From Selaginella tamariscina (taxonomy: Eukaryota; Streptophyta; Lycopodiopsida; Selaginellales; Selaginellaceae): a DNA stretch of 64,000 nt. Below, in pieces: positions 1 to 11,526 of this stretch (within the stretch, counting starts at the first letter, position 1; every line of letters begins with the position of its first letter). Both the position numbers and the translations under genes were made by a program. The notes below the pieces were generated by a model, which worked only from the letters and a program-made list of their open reading frames with translations, was not told where the DNA came from and made no database searches. The stretch covers positions 273,501 to 337,500 of the forward strand of contig PUQB01000101.1 in the NCBI GenBank assembly GCA_003024785.1, in the 5' to 3' direction.

Positions 1-238
1 GCATATAAGTATCATACATATACAACAGATGTATCTATGTATATATACACACACTCTACGTATATATCACGCAAATGTGTTTTCGCATCTCTCTCTCTTG
101 CAACCACACGTGCATGTTTGCATCCGTGAGTCTATTTTCTAACAATATTTACGTGTATCTACATAAAGGCGTAAGAACATAGAAGACAAGCATGTCTAGA
201 ACAGTGAAGATCATATCTTACACAGTGTATATGTATAG

Positions 239-718
239 GTGGCGGTGGAGACTTGTGGAGCTAGCTTTCACCGGTTTGATAAGTACCTCAACTTCTCCAA
301 CCCGCACATATCGAAGAGCTTCGATCCTAATGCCTGTGGTTGGGCTTACGGTATGAATATCTTTGACCTCCAGCAATGGAAGGCGAAGGACATCACCGGC
401 ATCTACCACAAATGGCAAAACATGGTACGTATTACAAGTAGAGTTCAATATTCTTCTATGTTGCGTGTTCGCTGGGTTTGACGAAATAGTATATACGTAC
501 AAACGAGGATAGAACATTGTGGAAGCTGGGGACTCTACCACCAGGCCTGATCACATTCTACAACCTCGGAAGTGAAGACGAAGGACATCCGCAGTGCGGC
601 AGTTATACACTACAATGGGAACATGAAGCCTTGGTTGGAAATCGGCATGGTCAAGTACAAACATTACTTGAGAAGGCATGTGAAGTTTGACCACCGTTTT
701 CTACATCAACGAGTGAAG
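239..718 (+). pseudogene. GAUT-type galacturonosyltransferase (GT8) fragment
   Basis: Two exon-like pieces encode the C-terminal part of a GAUT family glycosyltransferase, a Golgi enzyme of pectin homogalacturonan synthesis. The first (239-424) follows an AG acceptor and reads VETCGASFHRFDKYLNFSNP, then DPNACGWAYGMN and DITGIYHKWQNM, all hallmark GAUT stretches, and ends at a GTACGT donor. The second (about 502-718) starts NEDRTLWKLGTLPPGLITFY. The segment that normally follows (around HPLNKAWHVLGLGYNP in the family) is missing, and the frame shifts near 570 into SAAVIHYNGNMKPWLE, the conserved GT8 H-x-G-x-K-P-W motif. The expected AG acceptor before the second exon is not present. The rest of the enzyme, including the DxD region, is outside the window or lost. 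Family assignment is firm; the deletion, frameshift and missing acceptor make it a pseudogene. Confidence 0.85.
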
Positions 719-735
719 GTATCTAGTTATGCATA

Positions 736-742
<7 letters not shown>

Positions 743-780
<38 letters not shown>
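743..780. repeat. (TG)n microsatellite
   Basis: About 19 uninterrupted TG units immediately downstream of the GAUT fragment, in its presumed intron. It is the first of many TG/CA, GA/CT and TA arrays that mark introns and spacers throughout the window. Confidence 0.95.
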
Positions 781-783
<3 letters not shown>

Positions 784-1556
784 CATCTTATGCGTCTATG
801 TACGTCTCTATCTATTACCAATGATGCTTAACTAAGAGTAATTATTGGTTTTTGCAGTATATCTACGCCATTCATTCATTTTTTACACCGAGTGACGAAG
901 GTTTAACCTCTAAGTAGTGATTTTCCTGGATGCAAAACGGTTCATCCACGAGTGCCAGAAAAAGTTTTTCCAGCTTGAAACAGACTTAGGACTTGCCCGA
1001 ATTATTTTTCTAATATAGCGTGTGTGTATACGTGTGTGTGTGTGTCTTTCATTTTGCAGATAGATTGTTGTAGTTATTAATTTTCTGATAGAGAATGCTA
1101 CATAATAAATGAGGAAAACAGCAACCTTCTCCTGTTTGGTAACAGAATTCCAGCCAGCAGCAGCAGGTCCGTGTGTTTAATTGTTGTCATTGTCGGATGT
1201 TCTGCGACATTTGTTACGCTTAACCATGCTAACTAGTATGTGTATACATACGAATATATGTTGTGGATGAGATTATGCATTATGGCTCTCCGTAGAGCAT
1301 TTTTTAACTGATTGCGTTTACATATGCACGTGGATTCATGTATTTGGTGGACATTAGCTATTACAATGAGTATGAACTCTCTCTCTTTATGTCGGTGCAT
1401 TACGTGCACACACAGAGAGAGATGTGTATGATGTATGCAAACCATATTATCTATATACACATTTGCAGACATATATGCATACATGTACATGTATATAATA
1501 TATATCAATGTATATCATTTGCAGGCATCCACTTAACCGTGTTTACTGGAGGAAAT

Positions 1557-2499
1557 ATGTTGCTGCTTGTGGTCTCTTTGCTGCATTTGACTACTGCCTC
1601 TTGGTTTTCATCAGAGCTTCGAGTGCAAGGCAAGCAGGGAGGAGTTGAAGTTCAAGTGCCTCTCGACTCCAATGCTGCCTTGACTGCAGGTGAAGTACAA
1701 GTGCTTCTTGATTTTAAGAGCAGACACAACTCCACTGCTGAATTGGCCGACTGGACTGCAGAAAATGGCCACGAAGTATGCAACTGGACAGGTATACACT
1801 GCGATCCTTCAAAGCATCATGTGGTTTCGATCCAGCTTAATTATTCGTGGCTGGGAGGCACGATCAGGCCCATGTTGGGGCAGCTCAAGCACCTCCAGTT
1901 CCTCGACCTCTCCAAAGGTCCAGATGCTACAGAAGCTAGATCTATCTGGAAATCATTTAAATGTTAGCATAAGCAATCTCCCTCAATCGAATTAATAGCT
2001 TTATCCAGAGTGGATTCCACAGCTGCATCAGTTGGAAGGGCTTGATTTGTCATACAACAATCTCAAGGGCGCCATCTCTAAGTTACCGGCATCCTTGCGT
2101 GATCTTTATTCTTCCTCCTTGTTCCTGAATTGCACGCTGCTAGAAGATATCAATCTAGCAAGCAACAACCTGACTGGGGATGAACATACAAAATCTGCTT
2201 CTGAACAACAATATCACGGGGTAACTTCCCCAACAACAATAATCTCACGGGGTAACTTCCCCAACAACAATAGCTTGACTAACCTCAGCCACCTTTATCT
2301 GCACCACAACAGTTTTAGTGGGGGAGTGCCCAATCCTGCTTTGTTTCCCAGGTTGGAGGTATTGTATCTTGGATACAACAGCTTTTCAGGCGGTCTGGCA
2401 ATTGGAGCTCAACCGTTAAGTAATAATTTGATAATTTACAACCAGGTTCTCATGTATCTCTCGTCAGTGGCTTGTACCAATGGAGACTGCCGTTCATGA
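1557..2499 (+). pseudogene. LRR receptor-like protein, N-terminal part, broken
   Basis: The start at 1557 gives a hydrophobic signal peptide (MLLLVVSLLHLTTASW). An LRR N-terminal cap follows (EVQVLLDFKSRHNSTAELADW, then CNWTGIHCD with its cysteine pair), then VVSIQL, GTIRPMLGQL and leucine-rich repeats. The frame shifts near 1915 into LQKLDLSGNHLN. Two tandem stop codons (TAA TAG, 1993-1998) then interrupt it, after which repeats continue in that frame to 2499 (LEGLDLSYNNLKG, LEDINLASNNLTG, LSHLYLHHNSFSG). A short block at about 2209-2272 is duplicated in tandem (cacggggtaacttccccaac twice). No transmembrane or kinase part is visible. Intact homologues are plasma-membrane receptor kinases or receptor-like proteins; this is a decayed copy. 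Other overlapping frames are shadows. Confidence 0.85.
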
Positions 2500-4227
2500 A
2501 TGTGAACGTGTGAATATGAACGTACGCAATCCCAAAGGTGCATGATTATACACATATATACAACAAGTTCTTGTTCATATGTCATGTTTAGTTATCTGCT
2601 CTACACTCTTCTCCAAACGTTAATATAAATTAATATATCTTTTTAACAAACGAATGTGAAAATTAGGAACCTCAATCTATATTTAGTGCTTCAACCAATA
2701 ATCTTTTTAAATATCGTGTGTTGGAATTTGACACTTTCATATTATATTCATTTTTAAAAAACATAATAATTAGGTTCATTAATTATTCTTAACTCTTTAT
2801 TTTATTAAATTTAAATATTAAATTTCAAAATTTAATTCTGACAATAAGAGTCTCTATGAACTTGTGATTCTATCCGTTTATAACATTATATTCATTTTGA
2901 TAAACTTGTAGTACCACCCGTTTGTAACATTATATTCATTTCCAAACTCTTAAATTAATTATGTAAACATTTTCCTAAATTATAACATCTTTATTAATTT
3001 GAATAATTAGTGTTTAACAAACACCTTTAAATTAATCTTTCTTCTATAAATAATTACACTTTTGATATTAATATGATTGAATTGGTAATAATTAATTAAC
3101 CTTCAAATCTTAAGTTTATCCACAAGTTTTTATATTAGTGGATATAATATTATAATTGTATTAATATATCAAAATGCGAGGATTGTAATATGAATATAAA
3201 TTTAATTAATATGAATCAAATTTTAATTTTAAAATAAAACATAGTATTTTATTGAATCAATTAGATGAACTAACTGTTAATTTATGATTTTTCTTACTTC
3301 ATAAAAGATTATTCAAAATATTGAAAGTTCTTCCACATTAATGTTATCATAATATATTAACCTTATGTTTTAATTATATTTCATAATTTAAATTAAAATA
3401 CACTACTCATTTTAGACACCTAACAATTCACAAAGCACCTCATTGCTTCTTTAACAATGTATTAAGAAAATATATTATTTCTCAACTAATTTTAAAATGT
3501 ATTTCAAATTTAATATTAATGTATCACATATCAAAGTGTCAGATTTAAATCCCCTTTTAAAATCTTATTATTTCATAATTACAGTCATCCCATGTGATTG
3601 TAACCAAGCCACAATATTAAGTAATCCTATTTTAATATTTAATAAATATTATATTATACTTTTTCAAGTCATTTATAATTTATTTCGAATAAATAGTAAC
3701 AAACACTTTTAAAGTATAAAGTATAAATATTTCAATAAATTAGGTAATAAGAAACATCATGTTTTTTAACCAGATATCACAACGTATATTAAGGATTTTA
3801 AATTAAAAATTTTAAGAAGGAAGACCATTTTCTTAAACAAACTTACTTCATTATTCTATATATAGAACATAATATTAAACTTAATAAACACCACCAAACC
3901 TTGAAATAAAACCAATAATAAATTTAAGGAACATTATCAAACCTTAAATTAAAAAAAATCTTATTTTTTAATATTTCAAGGGACTAAAGCTACATATTTG
4001 TATGTTCTCTGGGAGTTCACACTTGCGACCATGATGTAAAATTAAAAAATCAATTTTTTAAATAATCATATTCCACTCCAAAATAAAATCGATACCAAAA
4101 ATCAACATTAACTTTTAAATCTCATTGGATATCAATTTTTTAACAAGGTACATGCATTTAAACTTTTGTAATAAATACCCGATTGTTTTTGGCTCATCAA
4201 CATCTTCAAACATAATCTATTAAAATT
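2500..4227. other. AT-rich intergenic DNA, no gene seen
   Basis: Very AT-rich sequence with short A/T runs. The only open frame of note (3497-3712, +) has AT-driven composition and no recognisable motif. I see no coding signal here; it probably consists of old decayed repeats. Confidence 0.7.
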
Positions 4228-6195
4228 AACAAGTTTACTTATTTAGTTAATAAGCAGAGTGGATAATCTTAATTCATACTCTTATTAACCAAGAAATCAC
4301 ACTTATTCAAGAGTTTGAATTAATTGATTCCCAAGTTTTTAGGATTGTACTCTTAAATTTAACATTAACAAGTTTACTTATTTAGTTAATAAGCAAAGTG
4401 GATAATCTTAATTCATACTCTTGTTAACCAAAAAATCATACTTATTTAAGAGTTTGAATTAATTGATTCCCAAGTTTTTAGGATTATACTCTTAAATTTA
4501 ATAATTATACTCTTAAATTTAACAACGGATGTTAACCAAGAAATCACACTTATTCAAGAGTTTGAATTAATTGATTCCCAAGTTTTTAAGATTGTACTCT
4601 TAAATTTAACATTAACAAGTTTACTTATTTAGTTAATAAGTAGAGTGGATAATCTTAATTCATACTCTTGTTAACCAAGAAATCACACTTATTTAAGAGT
4701 TTGAATTAATTGATTCCCAAGTTTTTAGGATTGTACTCTTAAATTTAAGAACGGATGTTAACCAAGAAATCACACTTATTCAAGAGTTTAAGCTTTATTT
4801 TAATAAATGTGCTTTATTTTAATAAATATCTTATACCTAATGTAAGGATCATGGGCCTTTCACAAGACTTGAACCCAAATTTTTAGGATTGTACTCTTAA
4901 ATTTAAAAATTGTACTCTTAAATTTAACATTAACAAGTTTACTTATTTAGTTAATAAACAGAGTGGATAATCTTAATTCATACTCTTGTTAACCAAGAAA
5001 TCACACTTATTTAGATAATCTTAATTCATACTCTTGTTAACTAAGAAATCATACTTATTTAAGAGTTTGAATTAATTGATTCCCAAGTTTTTAGGATTGT
5101 ACTCTTAAATTTAAGAACGGATGTTAACCAAGAAATCACACTTATTCAAGAGTTTAAGCTTTATTTTAATAAATGTGCTTTATTTTAATAAATATCTTAT
5201 ACCTAATGTAAGGATCATGGGCCTTTCACAAGACTTGAACCCAAATTTTTAGGATTGTACTCTTAAATTTAAAAATTGTACTCTTAAATTTAACATTAAC
5301 AAGTTTACTTATTTAGTTAATAAACAGAGTGGATAATCTTAATTCATACTCTTGTTAACCAAGAAATTACACTTATTTAGATAATCTTAATTCATACTCT
5401 TGTTAACCAAGAAATCACACTTATTTAAGAATTTGAATTACTTATTTAAGAGTTTGAATTAATTGATTCCCAAATTTTTAGGATTGTACTCTTAAATTTA
5501 AGAACGGATGTTAACCAAGAAATCACACCTATTCAAGAGTTTAAGCTTTATTTTAATAAATGTGCTTTATTTTAATAAATATCTTATACCTAATGTAAGG
5601 ACAAGAAATCACACTTATTTAGATAATCTTAATTCATACTCTTGTTAACCAAGAAATCACACTTATTTAAGAGTTTGAATTACTTATTTAAGAGTTTGAA
5701 TTAATTGATTCCCAAATTTTTAGGATTATACTCTTAAATTTAAGAACGGATGTTAACCAAGAAATCACACTTATTCAAGAGTTTAAGCTTTATTTTAATA
5801 AATGTACTTTATTTTAACGGATGTTAACCAAGAAATCACACTTATTCAAGAGTTTAAGCTTTATTTTAATAAATGTACTTTATTTTAACGGATGTTAACC
5901 AAGAAATCACACTTATTCAAGAGTTTAAGCTTTATTTTAATAAATGTACTTTATTTTAATAAATATCTTATACCTAGTTTAAGCTTTATTTTAATAAATG
6001 TACTTTATTTTAATAAATATCTTATACCTAATGTAAGGATCATGGGCCTTTAACAATAAATGTACTTTATTTTAATAAATATCTTATACCTAATGTAAGG
6101 ATCATGGGCCTTTAACAATAAATGTACTTTATTTTAATAAATATCTTATACCTAATGTAAAGATCATGGGCCTTTAACAAGACTTGAACCCAAAA
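4228..6195. repeat. Higher-order tandem repeat array
   Basis: Several nested periods are visible. A unit of about 140 bp starting acaagtttacttatttagtt recurs at 4228, 4368 and about 4615. A larger unit marked by acggatgttaaccaagaaat recurs at about 4751, 5117 and 5504 (period about 366-387). Three copies of about 70 bp follow at 5745, 5817 and 5887, then three of about 62 bp between about 5985 and 6140 carrying atgtaaggatcatgggcctt. Different sub-blocks are re-amplified within one another, as expected from repeated unequal exchange or replication slippage. Parts of the tRNA-like SINE sequence (4845-4885, 5205-5250) have been absorbed into the repeat unit. Confidence 0.85.
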
Positions 6196-6236
6196 CCTTT
6201 TGACTAAAACACACATGTATTAACCAACTAATCCAT
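6027..6236 (-). mobile_element. tRNA-derived SINE-like element
   Basis: Read on the minus strand, the segment starts with a box A-like TTAGTTGGTTAA, has about 30 bp of spacer, then a box B-like GGGTTCAAGTCTTG. A tail with ccatgatccttacattaggt and A/T-rich repeats follows. The spacing and both boxes match the RNA polymerase III internal promoter of tRNA-derived SINEs. Truncated copies of the box B side sit inside the tandem array to the left. A degenerate tRNA pseudogene is the alternative; no cloverleaf can be drawn with confidence. Confidence 0.5.
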
Positions 6237-6237
6237 A

Positions 6238-6900
6238 TGATTCTGGATGTTAAATTACACCATCAACAGCAAGGCGTATATTCATATGCATATTCTAGAC
6301 TAGTTGTGGATCACACATTCCAGATTAGTTGTGAACCATACAATCCTCAAGACCTTAGATATATAAACAAGGTTCCAGTTCCAGGTTTCTTAAAATCATT
6401 CAACACCAGTCTTCGGCCTTGTGTTTCATTTTATATTTTTCTTTCTTGAATACAATCTCCTCCTTTCAAGATTCCACCCTTGTTTTAAAGGTTTCGCCAT
6501 TTGCATAAGGTCGTGACACTTAATCTGACCTAATTATACACTAATAAGAATAGATATAATACCTATGCAAGGGGTCGTTATGCATTTAGTAATGAGGTTC
6601 ATTAATTGTATTTATTGTTAAAAAATAAAACAAGCTTTATTTCTTGTTAACTTAGGGGCAAAAAGAACATAACATTAACTACAAACTTATAATAAACTTA
6701 TAATATAAATTTTAATTAAGTAAAGAAATTAATCATGTGACGCATATACTCAGTAAAGTTATTAGTATATATTATTTTTAACATATAAACCCAATGTCAT
6801 ATGTATATTACATCAATAATAACAATTATACATACGTCTTGGCTTTTTAATAAAATAATTGAGATTAATTAAATAAGAAAAGGTAAATAAAGTTCATACT
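6238..6900. other. AT-rich spacer; one unrecognised open stretch
   Basis: A 70-codon open frame (6237-6449, +) has a less AT-biased composition than its surroundings but contains no motif I recognise. The rest is AT-rich and without signals. Confidence 0.4.
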
Positions 6901-7018
6901 TCTTTCTTTTTAATACCCTGTTGGGGCACAAAGAGGTAATAATTGAAGATTTGAAGAGCATCCCAGTGGAAAGCGGAAATACAGAGCATTTGGATTTATA
7001 TTTCATGGAGGTAGAGAG

Positions 7019-7126
7019 GAAGAGGGAATGGAACACATTAAGCAGTAACAAGAGGGAGAGGGAATGGAACACATTAAGGAGTAACAAGAGGGAGAGGGAA
7101 TGGAACACATTCAGCAGTAACAAGAG
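7019..7126 (+). repeat. 36-bp in-frame minisatellite
   Basis: Three tandem copies of a 36-bp unit (ggg of the unit at 7024, 7060 and 7096). Because 36 is divisible by three, the array preserves an open frame and encodes a charged 12-residue repeat, NKREREWNTLSS. It lies directly upstream of the F-box pseudogene and may once have been its N-terminal extension or 5' leader. Confidence 0.85.
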
Positions 7127-7129
7127 TTT

Positions 7130-8146
7130 ATCGAGGACCCACTGCAAGTCGCCTGGACGTGAGATCTCTATTCAAGTCACTTGCAGTATGTAAGTCATGG
7201 AAGTCATTCATTCAATCACCCGGTTTTGTGTGGAAGCCTTCCTCCACGGAGGTCTGCCTTCTGTCCCACGCATCTCCAGAACACGGCCTGCCTCGGAAGA
7301 CGGTCATGCGGAGTCCCTCCACGGGACTCAGTTTGAACCTCTCACTTTCACTCAGTTCCAGTTTCGAGCACTTTGACCTGGTTGCATCTTCTCGAGGACT
7401 GGTATGCGTGCGAGCAGCAGACACCCGCTGGACCACGTACCAGTTGCGGTTGGGAACCCGCTCACAAAAGAGTGGGTTGACCTCCCTATTCTATTTTGGC
7501 AAAGGCGTCCCTATCATGTAACATGGAGACTAGATAGTGTGGTGCATTCCGAGTGGGCACCTTTGTACCGGAGATGGTTTATAATGCTTATTATGTGTAC
7601 GACTCGGTCACTAAACAAGTGGTCTGTGACGAGGTGCATTTCCGACCTGGTGAGGCTACCAAGTACATGTTTTATAACTTGGTGAACAAATACTGGGAGA
7701 ATGATATACTCAAGGACATCCGTATCACCACAGGATTGGAGCTCGAGGGAGAAGAGCATGCTATACCGTATTCGTTTTCTGGGGTACAACCCGTGTCTCT
7801 GGAGGTATAACAATCAGCTGTATGTCGCAAGCCCATGGTACCGTAAACGGTGTGGAGGGTAGACAGAGACAAGAAAGAGCTCATACTGGTCGATGCGACA
7901 CTTGTCAGCAGGTTTGCAGACGACAAGGCCTTGGCTAGTTGTCGTCATGTTTATTCCGTTTATTCCAGTGCGGAGGACAACTTTGTGTGCTTCCATGTGC
8001 TAATGTTACCTGCTATTGTGTATGACATGAGCGCTGATGCTTGGAGTTATGACGGCTCCAAGCTCTTACATTATATGTGTGGTGAGCCTAGGAGCACCCC
8101 TGTGTTCACCTCGCCAAGGACCAAGTCTAAATTTGTAATTGTGTAA
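7130..8146 (+). pseudogene. F-box/kelch-type protein, frameshifted
   Basis: Consecutive frames together read as one F-box protein. The second half of an F-box is seen as RLDVRSLFKSLAVCKSWKSF at about 7155-7215. Then come LVASSRGLVCV (about 7380-7410), the typical NPLTKEWVDLP (about 7456-7490, different frame), VYNAYYVYDSVTKQVV (about 7575-7625) and a C-terminal part with VYDMSADAWSYDG, ending at 8146. At least two frameshifts (near 7440 and near 7810) break it. Intact family members are substrate adaptors of SCF ubiquitin ligases. The first half of the F-box is not readable in frame, and no introns are evident. Family is likely; the substrate class is unknown. Confidence 0.75.
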
Positions 8147-9132
8147 TATACACGGTGAACTTATATACTAACATATTTCTTCTTGTAACAGTCAGCTCCT
8201 CTCTCTCTATATATAATCCAATTGTATAAACACACGCGTCGCTGTGTCGTTGTGTATACGTACCATGTGTAATGTACAGTACAGTAGATATAATATTTGC
8301 TGAATGTGCACACTGTACAGTATATACATTAATAGATGTTTATATGCTGCATTTGATACAAGTATATTTGTAGACACACACACATGTCCTTATTTAAACC
8401 GTGTTTTTCTTGCTGAGAAAGGTTAGCCACCAACACTTTTGCATATCGTAGTATATGCACGTATATAACTTCAGTGTGTGCGCGCGCGTGTGTATGTGTT
8501 TTCTATGCCAATAAAAGTCACAAGCCATCCATACACATGCACACAATACACACGTGTATGACATTTACCCAGACACATACAGTGGTTGTGCATTGCATTT
8601 TATGTCCATCCCATGATGTAAAATACAATATAGATAACATTGTAAGTCGTAAATTATAAAAAATAATATTTATTTAGATTCAAACATAGAAAAGGAAAAA
8701 ATGGCATTTATTTTTACAAGTTTATGTTATATATTTGAACACACACACACACACACACACACATACATAGAGAGAGAGAGAGAGAACATTATGTTCAAAT
8801 TACCAACCATATAAAAAAAATGTAAAATAGAATATTTACACTATATGGTCAATTGTATAATACTTAAAATTAAATAAGACTTTGTATGCCATACTGAAAT
8901 TTACACGTTTGAAGTAGAACGATTTGTTTGCCTTCTCGATGTCTACATGTTTATACTGTGTCTGTTACAACGAGTGTGTGTGAGAAGAGAGATTTAGAGT
9001 TCCAATTCTACATGAAAAACTAAGTTCACTGTGATAGAGATAACTTAGAATGCTGTTTAATCGCATATATACTGATATATATGTATGTGTGTGTGTGTGT
9101 GTTATAAACATATACGAAGGAAGAATACTTAC
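8147..9132. other. Spacer with microsatellites
   Basis: Contains (AC)n at 8739-8762 followed by (AG)n at 8769-8785, TG tracts near 8475-8500 and a TG array at 9085-9101. Open frames here are products of the simple repeats. No gene is seen. Confidence 0.75.
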
Positions 9133-9376
9133 TTGTCCGAGAGGCTGCAAATACGATGTCCTGCTTCATCTTTTCACTGGCCTCCTGGAACTTGGCTTCC
9201 ATGTCTGTTTCTCCAATAGCCTTGCAAGTACCCCTCAAAGCTCGTATTAAACTTCCCTCGAAAACGTCCGCTCATCGCGAAACCTCAGCAAAGCTCTTGC
9301 CCATGCACCATGCATGTACCACCTCCATTATATCCGGCCTAAATGAATTCACGTATTCCTCTACGTCAATCGGAAC
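9133..9376 (-). pseudogene. MTR4/HEN2-type RNA helicase, C-terminal exon
   Basis: A minus-strand exon begins after an acceptor (CAG, 9377-9379) and reads DVEEYVNSFRPDIMEVVHAW, then FAEVSR, a TGA stop, ADVFEGSLIRALR, and CKAIGETDMEAKFQEASEKM followed by DIVFAAS. This is the extreme C-terminus of the SKI2-like DExH helicases that feed RNA to the nuclear exosome. It ends at a GTAAGT donor (9127-9132), which is odd because the family normally ends within a few residues of FAAS. Besides the in-frame TGA, about ten residues (the RRLEELL region) are missing. The 5' exons of the same gene type lie on the same strand at 40.2-41.5 kb. Confidence 0.82.
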
Positions 9377-9689
9377 CTGTAATAAAGATTAAGTATTGTG
9401 TGCGTGTGTGTGTTTGTGTGAGAGAGATTTAGAGCGTGTAAAGTGAAGAACAATTGATGTTAAAATCAATTTATATACAAAATCCTACGGACGTGAATGT
9501 GAGAGAGTTATTTGCCCTGTTTTTCGCGGTTTGGGGTGCTGTGTATGTCTCCAGTGTTATTTATGCGCATATATTCATACATGACACATTCCTAGCTTTG
9601 TCATCTATGTATGCGTGGGAGCATGCGTGCCTGTGTGTGTGTGTGCGCATGCAGAAAATACCCCAAAAGTAAAAAGAAAAAAGAAAAAG

Positions 9690-9845
9690 GGATCAGGAGA
9701 AAAATTCATATGTCTGCCTGCAAGCTTGTCGACGACACAAACCTTGTCTACGTGTCACGTCGTAATCACTCATCATCCCAAGGTCCGACATGGGAACATC
9801 TAATCCCATTAGAAACTCTCCATGATCTGGAGAGCTGCATCTAAC
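9690..9845. repeat. Segment repeated inverted at 32,965-33,140
   Basis: Contains cttgtctacgtgtcacg, aaggtccgacatgggaacat and tctaatcccattagaaactc, all found in reverse complement near 33 kb. It is richer in G+C than its flanks and open on the plus strand (ending LIPLETLHDLESCI), so it may be an old exon, but I do not recognise a protein. Both copies carry independent substitutions. Confidence 0.6.
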
Positions 9846-10093
9846 CATGCTCCTAAACCAGTTTAACAGTAATTAGATTAAACACTACTTTATATACTAT
9901 TATACACATATAAACATATAACTGTGTAGTATATAACACCATACAAGATGTTAACGTCATAAATATATCATGTGTGTCAGATACATAAATTCATATATAA
10001 AAAACATTAATATAATAATATACACAATTAAATAGTATAACAATATACGTAAAGGTATGCACGCACACCATGTATAGAGTTACGTTTAAGTGT

Positions 10094-10126
<33 letters not shown>

Positions 10127-10181
10127 ACCACCTAAGGACACAAAATGTGGTGTGTGTGTGTGAGAGAGTGAGAGAGAGAGA

Positions 10182-10688
10182 AAACATGTGCTTTTATTCA
10201 TGATATATTCTAAAGTACAAGCTTTCATATTATAATATTAATGTGGTATCTCTCTCCCTCTCTCTACACCTGATACATACGCTCGAGCTAAGAATTTTGT
10301 AAAACCCGTCGTCTGTATGGATTTGTAGCTTGAGACGTACTGCAGTGTGTCTGCCCGTGAGTCTCCTTCTCTCTGGGATATATATCGAGTGACCGTCGTT
10401 TGCTCTGTTGAGAAGCCAATGTTGAGAAGGTGCCCACGTGATTGTCAGATCAAGGAAAGCCCGTACATGTCTGGGTGTCCAGCTTGACGATTTCACTAAC
10501 CATGCAGTAACCATGTGGTGTGATTTCTCATGCCCAAGCATATATAAAGGCTAGGAAGACAAATGAATGCTCCGTATTTCGTTCTCTCTGTAGGGTTCAA
10601 GGATGGGATACTTAAAATCAGAATAGAAGCACTCCCCGAAGGATTAGTTGAGCATTATATATTACAAGCTCTTTGTAGAATAGCCAAC
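10182..10688 (+). repeat. Third copy of the block I end segment
   Basis: Closely similar in direct orientation to 28,468-29,000 and in inverted orientation (part) to 55,938-56,340. All three share a frame with LVKSSSWT, FLDLTITWAPSQ and TGFTRFLARAYVSGVE on one strand or the other, and a downstream stretch reading FKDGILTIRIEALPEG (10,597 on, +) in the two direct copies. The preserved frame suggests a host exon, but I do not recognise the family. Confidence 0.6.
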
Positions 10689-10689
10689 A

Positions 10690-11526
10690 TTTTAAGAACT
10701 ACAGTTCAGGGATAGACACATGTTTGAAACGGGACCGGCTGTGTTCAAGCAAGTTCCACAAAAACTATAGCTGGTATACAAAGAAGTTCTCGATTACAGA
10801 TACTCCAGGCATAATATATGTGTGTATTAAGAATGAACCTGCTAAGTATATTTGAATTTATGTGGCCACGTGTGACATCTTTCAAGTTGTAATGGCAACA
10901 TAGAAACTAGAAATGGCAACATAAAAATTAAAATTCATACTTAGCACTTATTAAAATAATAGGCGCATAGGCCCATATCGCATAGGTCCCTAGATCGAAA
11001 CTAAGTTACGTCATACTGTTTAAGATACTAAATATGTAACACAGTAAGAGTGCCAAATTACTTTACAATTTATTTTTAGTTTACATTAATAAAATAATAA
11101 TAACATTATTAATAATAATTCTTAAGAAAAAATGTCTTAGTTAATTAAAGATTAATGGTAAGAAGTGTTGATAATGCACTCAAGTTTGATGGGTAGAATT
11201 AAGCTCTATAGTATATACCCTTAGTATATTATAATAAGAAATGTTTACTCTTATGAGTTATGCATATACAAAATTGTTTTGATGTAATAATATGAATGAG
11301 ATAAATTATGTACTCTACCATATTACCTCAATTATACACGCCAATTTTTATGGGCCTGTCAAAACGATGTTAAAGTTTAAATTCTTAAATCCTTAGAAAA
11401 ATAGCACATTTATATATAATATAGTGTTTATTTTACTTAAATGCCTAGAAATTTCTTATAAATCCTCGTGAATTTTAAATATTCTCTTTAAAACGTGTTC
11501 ATCTACTAAAGTTAATATTTATTTTC
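10690..11526. repeat. Repeat flank shared with 26.47-27.56 kb
   Basis: The part 10,690-10,860 is found inverted at about 27,410-27,560 (gggacaggctg/cagccagtccc region and the tatagtttttgtgg segment). The part 11,160-11,526 is found in direct orientation at about 26,470-26,868 (gataatgcactcaag, cttgtaaatcctcgtgaatt). No gene is seen. The mixed orientation shows that several nested insertions share this family. Confidence 0.6.

Noticed and set aside
4228-6195. CRISPR-like or centromeric satellite array
   Set aside because: Repeats are nested, variable in period and without uniform spacers. The window is a eukaryotic nuclear sequence, and the array is too short and irregular to call centromeric.
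6027-6236. A functional tRNA gene
   Set aside because: Boxes A and B are recognisable but the arms do not pair into a cloverleaf, and parts are repeated inside a tandem array.
9690-9845. A missing middle exon of the RNA helicase
   Set aside because: LIPLE faintly resembles a helicase stretch, but it is on the opposite strand to the helicase exons and the rest does not match.
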